Assembly: GCF_030272615.1 (NCBI RefSeq)
Contig: NC_081406.1
Span: 477,306,900 to 477,370,899 of the forward strand
Length of the DNA: 64,000 nt
DNA from: Cryptomeria japonica
Taxonomy: Eukaryota > Streptophyta > Pinopsida > Cupressales > Cupressaceae
Direction: 5' to 3'
Shown: positions 22,421-33,330 of the stretch, piece after piece
Position numbering within the stretch: position 1 is the stretch's first letter
How the letters are laid out: every line of letters starts with the position of its first letter
Notes under the pieces: model-generated
What the model saw: the letters and a program-made list of their open reading frames with translations, nothing else
Database searches by the model: none
What the model was told of the DNA's origin: nothing
Translations under genes and position numbers: made by a program

Positions 22421-24397
22421 ACTATGAAGTGGAACTCTAAAGTGGAGGGTAAGGCTCTCTTTAGAATTGCTAAAAAGCTCAACATCATTAAAGCCAAAAT
22501 CAAAATTTGGAACAAGGAGATCTTTGGGGACATATTCAAGAACAAAACTCAAGTTAAAGCCGACCTAAAACTTGTTCAGGATAGTATCCAAGAGATGGGG
22601 TTGTTCGAAGATCTCAGAACGACTGAAAATGACCTGCTTACTAAATACCACTCCATCATTTCTAATGAAGAGACTTTCTGGAGACAAAGATCTAGAGCTC
22701 TATTCCTGAAGGAAGGCGATAAAAACACCCGCTTCTTTCACTTAACTACCCTTAAGCACCGGGCAGCCAATAGAATATCCAGACTCACTTGCAATAAAGG
22801 AATTCTAACTGAGGATTGCGATATCAGAAAGGAAGCTCTCGAGCATTTCAACACCTTGTTGGGTGATGTGGACAACCTGGATCTCACCAAGCAAGATATT
22901 CTCTTACAAGCCATTCCTTCTATCCTTTTAGAAGCTGACAATCACCTCTTATCTCGCATTCCTTCTAATCTTGAAATCAGAAAGGTGGTGTTTTCCTTTC
23001 AAGGTGATAAATCCCCTGGCTCGGATGACTTTCCCATGTTTTTCTTCCAAAAATTCTGGCACATAGTGGAGGGGGACATTTGCAATGGTGTTAAGGAATT
23101 CTTTGGCTCCAGAAGACTTCTTAACGAACTGAATGCGACTTTCATAGTTCTTATCCCGAAGACTCCTGGAGCTAATTCTCTCAACAAGTTTAGACCAATT
23201 AGCCTTTGCAACTCTGTTTACAAGATCCTTTCCAAAGTTTTGACTTCCAGGCTGCTTGATGTTCTCCCAAGGATTATCTCTGTCCAACAGAATGGCTTCA
23301 TTCCTGGAAGACAGATTTTGGACTCCATCATCTCTGTTCACGAAAATATCCACTCCCTGACAGTGGCAAGCAAACAGGGATTCTTCCTTAAGTTAGACAT
23401 GGCTAAAGCTTTTGATAGAGTAAACTGGCAGTTTCTCCTCAGGATTATGGAATCGTTTGGTTTTGGTGACAAAGTTATTTAGCTTTGTTCTCAACTCATG
23501 GGAACTTCCTCCTCTACTGTTATTGTCAATGGCTCCCCGTCTAACTTCTTTAAAAGCTCTAGAGGTCTCAGACAGGGAGACCCCATCTCCCCCATTCTAT
23601 TTACTATTCTTGCTGAATGCCTGGGCAGATTCAACCTTAAAAATGTGGAAGAAGGCAATCTTAAAGGCCTGAGACCTTCTTCCTCCAATGCCATTTTCTC
23701 TCATGAACAATTTGTTGATGACTTCATCACCATGGGGGAAGCCACCATCTTGGAAGCCAAAAACATGAAAATTATTCTGAATACCTATGAATTGGCGTCT
23801 GGTCAAAAAATCAACTGGGATAAAAGCTCTCTGTTCTTCATTAACACCCTGGCCCAAAGGCAAATTAGAATTGGTAGGATTCTTGGTTGTAACATTTCTG
23901 AGTTTCCTTCAACCTATTTGGGGCTTCCTCTCTATCTCAAGCCTGAGGATTCCTTCTGGAATAAGTTAATTGACAGACTTAACTTGAAACTTGCTGGATG
24001 GAAAGGGGCTATCCTTAGTCAGTCTGGTAAAGTTACTCTGCTCAAAGCCACTCTCCAAAATCATCCAGTGTATGCTCTTAGCTTGTTCAAAATCCCCTCT
24101 AAGTTTGCAGAAGCTATTGAAAGAATCCAAAAAAAGTTCCTCTGGTCAGGAGTGGAAGCAAACAATAGAATCCCCCTTATAGCCTGGAATAACATTTGCA
24201 CCCCTAAGGCCTTAGGTGGGCTGGGCTTAAGAAGTATTAGCTCCATGAATAAAGCTTTACTAGCCAAACAAATCTGGAGACTCAAAGGAGAGGAAAGAGA
24301 ATGGAACTCTATTTGGAAAAACAAATACCTCTATATGCAACCCTTTGAGGAGGAATTTTTTGACAATTCTTTCTCTGTTGATGGATCTGTGATTTAG
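22421..24397 (+). pseudogene. LINE (plant L1) reverse transcriptase, 5'-truncated
   Basis: The RT of a non-LTR element primes from a nicked chromosome. Similarity begins with KWNSKVEGKALFRIAKKL (about 22427), so the endonuclease and ORF1 are missing. RT blocks in order are SLCNSVYKILSKVL, QNGFIPGRQI, FFLKLDMAKAFDRVNW, GLRQGDPISPILF and the catalytic FVDDF (about 23713-23727; relatives usually have FADD). The frame is unbroken by indels from 22316 to 25825. TAG at 23480-23482 and 24395-24397 sit where relatives have tryptophan. The ATG at 22316 is probably flanking sequence rather than a true start. Confidence 0.88.
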
Positions 24398-25108
24398 AAT
24401 GCAATGCAATCTGCTAAAGGCTGGGCAGCTACTGGCAGAACCTGGAACCTTAGGAATGGGAAAAAAATTAGATTTTGGGAAGATAGATGGATCCTTGATA
24501 AACCTCTTGAGGAAATCCCTATCATCAAAGATTGGAAAGACAACTTCAAATGCAGGTATGGAGAAATGGTTAGAGATTACTGGATCAACGTGAACTGGAT
24601 TGACTTTAGCCAGCAGAGTCCAGATCTCAAGCTCCTTCAGATTGCTCTTTCAGCTAAAATCCCTACAGACAACAAAGAGGACATTTTAATATGGGGGAAA
24701 ACTATGGATGGGAAATACTCTGTTTCCTCTACTGTTGCCATTCATAATGTTTCAAAGGAAGCCACCCCCATCTAGGCCAAAGTTTGGAATAAGAATTTAG
24801 TTCCCAAAATCAACATCTTCTTTTGGATCTTCATCCAAAATAAAATTTTAACCTTGGATAATCTTCATAAAAGAGGTATCATTTTTCCTAACATGTGTAC
24901 TCTTTGCTGCAGGGAAGAAGAGATAGCTTGCCACATTCTCAATCAGTGCTCCTTCAGTCATGACATATGGAAAATCATCCTGACCAGGTGGAACCTGAGC
25001 TGGGTCTTCCCGAATTCTCTCAGTGATACTTGGCTCCAATGGCATTGTCCCAACTCTAATCCTAAAATTGTGGAGATTTGGAAACTTACTTTTCCAATTG
25101 TCATCTAG
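24398..25108 (+). pseudogene. LINE ORF2 thumb region and zf-RVT domain
   Basis: It is in the same frame as RT. It includes GWAATGRTWNLRNGKKIRFW (about 24420-24480) and the zinc-binding zf-RVT pattern MCTLCCREEEIACHILNQC (about 24893-24949), common in plant L1 ORF2. TAG codons at 24773-24775 and 25106-25108 interrupt it, each preceded by isoleucine and standing where tryptophan is expected. Confidence 0.85.
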
Positions 25109-25825
25109 AATATTTGGAAAGAACGAAACAACAGGATTTTCAGATATAAAAGGGCTACTCCTGAAGTGGTTGCTGACAAGATTTATAGGAGTATTTTTGA
25201 ATGCCTCTATGGTACTAATCAGGGAACTACTGCAAAAGAGAATTTCAAAGATAGATGGAACCTTTCCACCACCACTACTAGCAAGGAGAAAGGCAAAGAA
25301 GGTCTTGCATGGTGTTTCCCCCGACAGGGATGGATTAAGGCCAACTTCGATGGGGCCTCTAAAGGAAATCCAGGTAAAGCTGGATATGGGGGCATAATCA
25401 GGAATTTTGCTGGAAGTTGCCTTAAGGCGGTTGCCGATCCTTTGGGAAATCAAACTAGCCATTTTGCCGAAGCCTCTACTGCCCTGCATACTTTAATCAT
25501 AGCCAAAAATCTGAATCATGATAAAATTTGGCTTGAGGGGGACTCACTTAACATCATTAAGTGCTTAAAAGGGGAATTGGAGCCTTCTTGGTCCATTGAG
25601 AATATCATCATGAAAGCTAGAGAGATTATCGCCAGTTTCAAAGAAATTATTATTAGACATGCCTATAGAGAGCAAAACAGTGTTGCCGACTATTTAGCGA
25701 ATGAAGGAGTTAACTCTGATGTTCAAATGATTTGGCACGAGGAGGACCTCAACTCAAACATTAAAGAGATCCTTAAAAAGGACTGTTATACGGGGAGAGA
25801 AGGAAAATTAAATCATGACAAGTAA
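25109..25825 (+). pseudogene. LINE RNase H domain
   Basis: A C-terminal RNase H is a feature of many plant L1 elements. All four catalytic positions are visible: ANFDGASKGNPG, HFAEAS, LEGDSLN and VADYLANEG (about 25340-25710). The frame has no indel and ends with TAA at 25823-25825. The last 11 bases overlap the start of a further ORF in another frame (ATG at 25815). Confidence 0.88.
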
Positions 25826-27534
25826 AAGGCACCACTCGCGCCATGCTGGAAAGGCCATCATTACCTGGCACCACAACAGATCTCCCACTATTTTCAAAAA
25901 TTTGCCACATGCTTTGTGGGTTATACAAGGCAATAATTTGAATTGCAAGGGGAAAGAAATTCTTAATTTGCAAAGAAACAGAGTCGACACCCTGCATCCG
26001 AAAATGGGAGGAGATCTTAGATGGAAAGAACCTGACAACACGTCGACCTGGAAAGCTATGCCTAAAGTCTGGGCAAAGCTGGAGAAGGGCCATCTCACCA
26101 GCTTCATGGAAAAGTTTGAGGACTACGACAAAGGTAGGGTCAACCTTGTTGTTTCCAAGATTTCTAAACACTAGTCTAATGGTTCTTTTAAGCTTTACGG
26201 AGTTAAATTTAAACTCGATGCTGGGCTTATTTCTACTATAACTAGTATGCCCCACTTCGGGCTCAACTTCTTTCGAGACCTCAAGGTCTCCAACAATGTT
26301 GTGTCCCTGTTCCCGCGTAAAGAGAAAGAGCGGGCCAAAATTGGCAAGGCTACTGGGGGCTACTATGATGCCGCTAACATCAAGAATTTGTGGGGCTGGG
26401 TCCTGAACGCTATCATGGAGTATATTACAGTTGAAGGCCGCTACTCCAGGGCCCACACTTACCACTTCGTGCTCCTGAACCATTTTAGACACAACAAAAA
26501 AGTGTCTTTGCCCTACTACCTTTTTCGATTCCTCGCCAGGTCCCTGAACAAGCACATGACGAACCCTTCTAGCCTGATTCTCCACTATGGGCTCCTACTG
26601 CTCATCTATGAGCATTGCAAAACCCTCGCTCTGCAGGAAAATAAGTGGATTTATGCCTCCCCTGGTAAAAGGAGGATGGAAGAGGGAGATACCAGCAAAG
26701 AGAAGGCGTCATCCAGCAAAAAAATGAAAAGTTCCCCCGGGCTGGAAACTGAGGACATTGTCAAGGAAAGCAGTGGTATGGAGACAGATGACTCTAATGG
26801 AGAAGACAGCTGGAAGGAAGAGGAACTGGGAAATGAGGAAGAAAGCGAAGATTTCGAGCCTGGTCAAGAAAGCCCCATTCCTAGTGATCACCCTGGCAAG
26901 GACAATAGCAATTTGATGGAGGATATGACTCCCAAGGATAATGAGGAAATAGAAGTCAATTCTGAGAAGGAAACTAACAAATTCTTCGAGAAGAACTTGG
27001 CTGAGGAAGGGGATAGCAAGGATAAGGATAGTGCTAGCGAGGGGCTTATCTTGGATAATCTCAAGAAGTTGTCGGAGGCCAGAATGAATTTTGACAGATG
27101 GACTTACGAAACCTTAAAAAACTTGGAGAAGCATGGGATAAACTCAGACAAAAAAAGGGAGGATGAAAACAAAGAGCATGCTAACTAGAAGCAGGAAATG
27201 GAGAACAAGGTAGAATCGCTGGAAGAGGGAAAAGAAGTGATGAAAAATCTGATGGGAATTATCCCAAGCATCCTTTCCGCTGTCACCAAAAACCTGGAAG
27301 ACATTGATAAGGTCTTTGACCACTCTCCTAAATTGGTTGTCGATGGAGGAGGAGACCATCCAGACTGGAAGTGCTGGTGATGCTACCCCGGCGGGCGGAA
27401 CTGCTAAGAGAACCAGGGCCAGTGTCAAGAAAGCTATGGCTGCTGCGGCCAAAGACCCCCCCAACCTCAAAGACAACATCAAAGAGCTGCAAGAAATAAG
27501 CAACACCCTGCCTAAAGCCCTGGATAAAATCTGA
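25815..27534 (+). pseudogene. Extra ORF downstream of LINE ORF2, unknown function
   Basis: ATG at 25815 overlaps the ORF2 stop (ATGACAAGTAA). The frame runs about 450 codons with TAG at 26172-26174 and 27186-27188, then shifts frame around 27300-27380 and ends at 27534, roughly 570 codons in all. The N terminus is basic (about residues 1-120). A central part (about 26250-26640) looks helical and has SLPYYLFRFLARSL and ILHYGLLLLIYEH. The next part is strongly acidic (26660-27060), then coiled-coil-like with a lysine/alanine-rich tail. The central layout faintly recalls plant transposon or Gag-like proteins, but I do not recognise the family. It lies inside the LINE because the 3' end follows it. 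Confidence 0.6.
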
Positions 27535-27702
27535 TTCTTGGATGGCCTACTGGCTTTCAGGGGCTTTTGCTGGCTTTTCTTGGTTTTATGCTGGTTTTTT
27601 TCCTTATGTTCTGTTTCTCTTTGTTTCTCACTACTTTGTTGTTTTAAGCTTGTAAAGGGTTTCGGGGTCCCTTCAAAGCCTACTTTTTCATTAATCAAAA
27701 AC
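27535..27702 (+). other. LINE 3' untranslated region and end
   Basis: A T/G-rich stretch is followed by GTAAAGGGTTTCGGGGTCCC and CTTTTTCATTAATCAAAAAC, the usual look of a plant L1 3' end. It has only a short A-rich end, not a long poly(A). I found no convincing target-site duplication, so the exact 5' and 3' edges are approximate. Confidence 0.6.
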
Positions 27703-28129
27703 ATCTCAAACTTAGATCCTAGTGTATTTAACTAATATCTAGCATTGTAAAACATTACATAGGCAAGAAAAATGAATGCATTACCTTAAAATATTTACAT
27801 GCGACTAAAGAAATAATGACACACCTTTCATTAAACATAATGCAAACCATTAAGAAGCTTGTGTTTGTTAAAGCCTATTATACATCTCTTGGTTTGACCT
27901 TGTTGGAAACTAGCACAACAATATTTAGGGACAAGTCAAAAAAAAATTGGAGAGGCAACCTCCACTTGAATCCTTTTATACCATGTGATTTTAAACTTAA
28001 TATATTATGCCAATTTAGCCAAGATGAAATTGTGGTGGAGAAAAACAAAATTTAATGTTGTGAATTTTAATGCATTTATGCATCAAGTTGTGAAAGGCTA
28101 TGCATACAAGACTTGGAATTGTTGCTACT
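27703..28129. other. Unassigned AT-rich gap
   Basis: This is 427 bp between the LINE end and the next LTR. An open frame at 27816-28055 (79 codons) has no recognisable domain. I see nothing else here. Confidence 0.5.
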
Positions 28130-28476
28130 TAATAGAAATATGGTGAGAGAAATAGAAGCTACAATATAACACAATAAGTGTTACCTCATCTTCTTTTTAT
28201 TCAAATACATTACATATTTATAGGATTTCTCATATCCTACTTTTTAGGAAACAATATTCCTAAATAGACTGAGTTGTTTTAACGACTCAATATAAACACA
28301 TTCGTATCACAATTATAATAACATATTTAACAAACTCAACAAAACTATGTGAAAACTACCAATAATATTAAGTTTTTTCTCAACAACTTAATATTATGAC
28401 ACTTATTGATAATACTAATTTTAATACTCACATAAACTCTAATTTATAACTCCTATGTGAACACTAATTCCCAACA
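28130..28476 (-). repeat. 3' LTR of a non-coding - strand element
   Basis: This is a 347-bp LTR matching 37704-38059 along its length. On the - strand it begins TGTTGGGAATTAG; the other end is not a clean CA. It abuts a purine tract (28477-28493, reverse complement). I could not confirm a target-site duplication (left flank CTACT, right flank ACACT). Confidence 0.85.
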
Positions 28477-28493
28477 CCCCCCCACCCCCCCTT
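28477..28493 (-). promoter_or_regulatory. Polypurine tract of the non-coding element
   Basis: On + the run is seven C, A, seven C, TT. On - it is a near-pure G tract directly before TGTTGGGAATTAG. The position fits plus-strand priming. Confidence 0.75.
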
Positions 28494-28564
28494 AGTGTGA
28501 ATATGGGGTGAAAGTACAACACAATACTTGATGACCACACACAGTAACTTACCAAACATGATAA

Positions 28565-28955
28565 GATAAGAGTAGGGACATACACATTTACTCATGTCAA
28601 GCAATAGTGGAACTAGCCTCACTATGCTTAGTATACTTTCATCCAAGGATAGGGACAAACACTTCTACCCATGGAACCACAGATAGCGACTAACACATCT
28701 ATCCAAGGTATTACATCAAATTTGGATAGGGACAAACACATCTATCCAAAAACAAGGTTATGAACAAGGACACACACATTTGCTCATAACAATTATGATT
28801 GGGGACAAACACATCCAATCATAATCACCAATTCATGTGACTGTGGACAAACACTTCCAATCACTTCACTACCTTGTGAATGAGAACAAACACATCCATT
28901 CACTAACAACCAATAACTGTGATTGGGAACATACACATCCAACCACAATATAAAA
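28565..28955 (-). repeat. Array of about nine hairpins with one loop and different stems
   Basis: Read on +, each unit has a loop close to GGACAAACACAT flanked by inverted arms that differ from unit to unit. Arms include GAGTA/TACTC (28570-28593), GATAG/CTATC (28682-28703), TTTGGATAG/CTATCCAAA (28721-28750), GTTATGAACAA with one mismatch (28757-28790), ATTATGATTGG/CCAATCATAAT (28793-28826), GTGAATGA/CCATTCAC with one mismatch (28876-28903) and TGTGATTGG/CCAACCACA with one mismatch (28918-28947). Two weaker units lie near 28643-28674 and 28837-28864. A further hairpin with another loop sits at 28604-28625. The array lies just inside the 3' LTR of an element with no coding of its own. Function is unknown. 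Confidence 0.8.
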
Positions 28956-29181
28956 AGTTTGAGAACCAAGTCCTCATTGTCACGTATGTAGCTACCATTT
29001 TAGATAATTTCTGCTCTAATCACAAATGATATGAGATGGTTGTTGTTGCCACCTAGAAACCGATCTTGGCTTTAGTAATTTTGGCAAATATAGTATTGTC
29101 ACTATCACGATTTCCTGACCTCGTCACTAGTGACTGATGAGAGGTCGTTGAATGTCCTCCAACCTCAAGTGCCTCCATCCT

Positions 29182-29186
29182 CTAGT
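29182..29186. other. Target-site duplication CTAGT, left copy
   Basis: CTAGT precedes the nested copia here and follows it at 36125-36129. The first two bases of the LTR end beside it have changed (GATTGG where the other LTR has TGTTGG). Confidence 0.75.
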
Positions 29187-30412
29187 GATTGGAATGCACT
29201 GATACCGATAATAAATTGAGAGGGGGGGGGGAGTGAATCAACTTACTAACAATAACATTAGTTAATTCAATTATAAACCTTAAACCGAAGCACAACCCAA
29301 TGAAGAATGTAGCATGAAAGAACAACACACATAACACCAATATTTGACATAGAAAACCCAAAAAAGGAAAAACCACGGTGGGAAACCCTACCCACAATCA
29401 GATGAATACTCTGGTGTAGTACTGTGAATAATTACAATGGGGTATGCACATGCAGAAAGGCCAACAACCTAGAGCGCATTGCTCATCACAAAGGGAAGTC
29501 TCACTGACTTACAAAATCATTGGACTACAATCTGGAAAACAATGAACAGTGAAAGTAGGATATACTAATGCCTAATACGGTTTCGGTTAAGCACTGATGT
29601 CTGCTATGCAATACAAAATCTTTCCAATCTTCACCTGAATGATATGAATTTATTCACACTTAATTATTTCTCTAATAATGTAGACTGAACCAATCATAAT
29701 CATCGCATGTCCATTTACATGAATAGGTCACCTATAAATACAAATTATCAACCTTATTGACAAGGTCGGCTAAACCTTAAACCCATAAACCCATAATTAC
29801 AAAATTACATCACATGATACCACCGAACAAATATTATGATTTACATTATGTAGCATGGACCTAAATCAAGTAACTAAACAATTATATCCATCGGGGATTC
29901 CACTAAGACCAAAATCCAAAACGCTTCACTTGCAGGTAGAAACCCTCAGTGAAATTTTAACTAGATCCAAATAGGACCACCATAATAGAACACCATCCAA
30001 AGCAAAGTCGCCAAATGCTTGGGATATGATCAAGAAGCACCAACAAAATGAAAAAAACCGATTCCATAAGCTGGACCCAAAATCCACTGACCAAGTCACC
30101 AAAATTAGCATACTGGTAAAGCTAACTAGGAACGCCAGAAGTTGGTGACGCCAAAAACTAGTCGGTAAAGGCATAAACCAATCGGTAACTAGAAATACCA
30201 AAAGTGATAACTAAATCATGAAACCGCCCGAATATAGCAAGCATGTAAGCATTAGAATAAGCATCCAAAATCGATTCTAGAGGCCTGATCATACCAGATC
30301 AAAATCATAGCCAAAACCAAAATGATCACCAAGACTAACCGAGATAGGCCCAACCAGAATACAATGTTGACATCAATGAAAACACTTAACCAAATTTATC
30401 ATATTGCCAACA
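29187..30412 (-). repeat. 3' LTR of the nested - strand copia
   Basis: This is a 1,226-bp LTR paired with 34937-36124. On - it starts TGTTGGCAATATG after the PPT. Like the other TGTTGG families here it has a C/G run with GAG or CTC (about 29219-29232) and a CCACGGTGG module (about 29370). Differences and small indels are more numerous than between the LTRs at 12210 and 18242, so this insertion looks older. Confidence 0.9.
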
Positions 30413-30427
30413 ATATCCCCCTTTGGC
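30413..30427 (-). promoter_or_regulatory. Polypurine tract of the - strand copia
   Basis: ATATCCCCCTTTGGC on + corresponds to GCCAAAGGGGGATAT on -, directly before the 3' LTR. The core AAAGGGGGA matches the + strand copia PPT. Confidence 0.8.
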
Positions 30428-30712
30428 ATTGATGACAATAGTGAATGTGGAAAACATCCAAGTGCCAAGGAATTCCAGCAAACTCCAAAACACCAAAAGA
30501 TCTAGTAGTTTTCACATGAATACCTTCTCCTCATTTGACATCAATGACAAAGGATGGATACTAAACCAATAATACTGAATGAAACAACTAACTACTCCCC
30601 CTGACTAGTAGCACCATCTTCATCGACCCGGATCATAAAAGTATGATTGATAAGCTCACTGGATTGATGCATCTCTGCATCAGTAAGTCTTTGTTGGAGG
30701 GTTGGTAACCCC

Positions 30713-31894
30713 CAACTAATCTCTGAGATATTCAAAAGTGTCTTTAGGAAATGGTTTTGTTAGAATATCTACAATCTGCTCCTTAGGAGGCACATAAACC
30801 AATTTGACTTCCTTTGCTTCAACCTTTTCCTTCAAGAAATTATACCTTATAGAAATGTGTTTTGATTTGGAATGAAATACAGGATTCTTTGACATATCAA
30901 TAGAAATAGTATTATCATAGTGAATAACAATAGGCTCATCATAACTTACCCTTATATCTTTTAACATCCGTTTCATCCATAAAATCTGAGTACAGTTGGT
31001 AGCAGCTGCAACACATTCTGTTTCAGCTATAGATAATGAAGTGCATGATTGTTTCTTACTAAGCCATGAAACCAACTTCTTCCCAAGAAATAATGCACCA
31101 CCAGTAGTGCTCTTCCAATCATCCACATCTCCTACCCAATCAAAATCTGTATATGCACATAATGTGAAGTCATCATTCTTTGGATACCATAACCCAAAAT
31201 CTGTTGTACCTGCCAAATATCTGAATATCCTCTTGACATCAATATCATGAGTTTCTCTAGGATCTGACTGAAATATAGAAGCAATACAAACAAGATTCAT
31301 TATATCAGGTCTTATTTGAGTTAGGTACAACAAACCACAGTTCATTGATTTGAATCTACTCGGGTTCACATTGGGTGATTCATCATCCTTTGACAATTTG
31401 CAATCAATTATCATAGGAGTACTGATATGTTTAGAATTATCAAGTCCAAATTTCTTAAGTAACTCCTTCACATACTTAGTTTGACAAATGAAAATACCTT
31501 TATCAGTCTGAGTAATTTGCAAACCTAAGAAAAATTTCATCTCATCAATCATAGACATTTCAAATTCATTCTTCATATCATTAGAAAATTTCATGTATAG
31601 ACCTTCTTCTCCTCCAAAAATGATATCATCCACAAAGAATTCAATAACCAATATGTCATCATGCTCAATCTTGTAATATACGTTACTATCGGCATTACCT
31701 TTACTGAAACCAAGCTTTGAAAGATACTTATCCAATCTAGCATACCATGCTCTAGGGGCCTGTTTTAGTCCATATAAAGCTTTCTTCAATTTGCAAACCA
31801 TGTCCTTGTCTTCTGATAAAGAAAATCCATTAGGTTGTTCAATGTAAGCTTCCTCTTCAAGATATCCATTTAGAAAAGCACATTTAACATCCAT
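30713..31894 (-). pseudogene. copia RT C-terminal half and RNase H
   Basis: Read on -, it starts with MDVKCAFLNGYLEEEAYIE, then [15 protein letters not shown], the catalytic FFVDDIIFG (about 31620-31645), the thumb, and RNase H with YTDFDWVGDVDDWKST, SWLSKKQSCTS, YDNTISIDMS and a C-terminal DILTKPFPKDTF. This 392-codon frame is the longest intact piece of the element. A codon TAG/TAA next to its first methionine separates it from the N-terminal RT. Some RNase H positions are altered (AETEC for AEAEY-like text). Confidence 0.88.
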
Positions 31895-32190
31895 CTAATA
31901 TACTTTGTAGTTCTTGTGTGCAACATAAGCAAGAAAAAGTCTTACCGCTTCAATTCTAGCAACCAGAGCATAAGTTTTGCCATAATAAATTCCTTCTTCC
32001 TGTGAATAACCTTTGCAAACCAATCTAGCCTTGAAAACCCATTTAGTTCCAATAATGTTCTTGTCTTTAGGTCTAGGTACAAGTTCCCATGTCTTAATCT
32101 TTTCAATCTGATTTGATTCATCTTCCATTGCTTTTATCCAATTTTCATCCTTAATTGCTTCAATGAAAGATTTTGGTTCAATTTAAGAAA
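31895..32190 (-). pseudogene. copia RT N-terminal part with an internal deletion
   Basis: It reads [28 protein letters not shown] in pieces on the - strand ([30 protein letters not shown]). Compared with the + strand copia, about a dozen residues between the WVF and KAR blocks are missing without a frame change. The upstream part carries EAIKDENWIKAMEDESNQI. RT fingers need this region, so the enzyme would be defective even without stops. Confidence 0.8.
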
Positions 32191-33330
32191 TTAAACATAC
32201 TTCTTCAACAACTAACCTTCTCCTAGTCATCACACCTTTCCTTTTATCTCCAATAATCTGATCTTCAGAATGATTTTGCTTTACATACCTGGGAGTCTTT
32301 GAATTTTCTTGATTTGCTGACTCATTATGTTGTTCCTCTGTCACTGTTGAATTTTATGATGCTACCAGTGTCACAGGTTCACTGTTCTGAACTAATTCTT
32401 GCATTACTGGTTCAAGTCTGATAAATTCATCTTATGATCGATAATCATATGCATTGACCTGATTATTGCCATGCTCATCCACCTTGACATTTATGCTTTC
32501 CAATATCCTATTCAATCTTTTGTTATAACATCTATATGCTTTTCTCTTAGTAGAATGACCCAAAAATATTCCTTCATAACTTCTAGGATCAAACTTTCCA
32601 AATGCATCATCTCTTCTAATGTAACATTTGCTTCCAAAAATTCTGAAATATTTGACAGTAGGAGTATGACCAAACCATAATTCATAAGGAGTCTTACCGG
32701 TATCACCTTTAATGTGTACTTTATTGAAAGTGTATACAACGGTATTGACAACCTCTCTCTAATAGATACCAGGTAATTTAGCTTCAGTCATCATAGTCCT
32801 TGCAACATCCAAAATTGTTCTGTTCTTGCTTTCCACCAATTCATTTGCCTGTTGGGTTCTAGGTGCAGAAAGTTGTCTCCTAATACCATTCCTTTCATAA
32901 AATTTATTGAACTCACCGAATGTAAACTCACCGTCATGATCTGATCTTAAGCACTTTATCTTTAGTCATGTCTTAGTCTCAACCATAGCCTTAAAGATTT
33001 TGAATTTCTCAAAAGCTTCAGATTTCTCTTTCAAAAATGTCACCCACATCATTCTAGAATAGTCATCAATAAGTAACATAAAATATCTATCACCTTGAAA
33101 ACTTCTAGTCCTTGCTGGTCCATACAAATCAGTATGAATAAGATCAAGAATTTCATTAGATTTATCATGTACACTTCTAAAGGAAGTTTTAACTTTCTTA
33201 CCCATTTGACATTCTCTACATACCGAATTATGAGGTTTAACAATTTTGGGCAAATCTTTGACAACCAATATTGAACTGATCTTTACTATGGAATCAAAAT
33301 TAACATAACACATCCTCTTATGCCATAGCC
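32191..33330 (-). pseudogene. copia integrase, broken
   Basis: The zinc-binding end is seen as VCRECQMGKKVKTSF, and the core starts LDLIHTDLYGP and LLIDDYSRMMWVTFLKEKS (about 33020-33180, reverse). A stop and a frame change near 32966 interrupt the core. Downstream frames still read FGSKCYIRRDDAFG and FLGHSTKRKAYRC, typical of the copia integrase C-terminal region (about 32540-32680). Further stops occur near 32183, 32355 and 32435. Confidence 0.82.

Noticed and set aside
23480-25108. Programmed readthrough or a changed genetic code in the LINE because all stops are TAG.
   Set aside because: Plants use the standard code in the nucleus, and decay of methylated cytosines explains TGG to TAG in CTGG context better.
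24848-25489. 213-codon - strand ORF opposite LINE RNase H.
   Set aside because: It is antisense to the RNase H domain, whose catalytic residues are all visible on +.
25773-26585. 270-codon - strand ORF opposite the LINE's extra ORF.
   Set aside because: It is antisense to a better-supported frame that continues from the LINE. No recognised domain.
28565-28955. A CRISPR-like array because of regularly repeated words.
   Set aside because: The repeats are inverted arms around a constant loop and the spacers are not unique unit-length inserts. The context is a plant retroelement.
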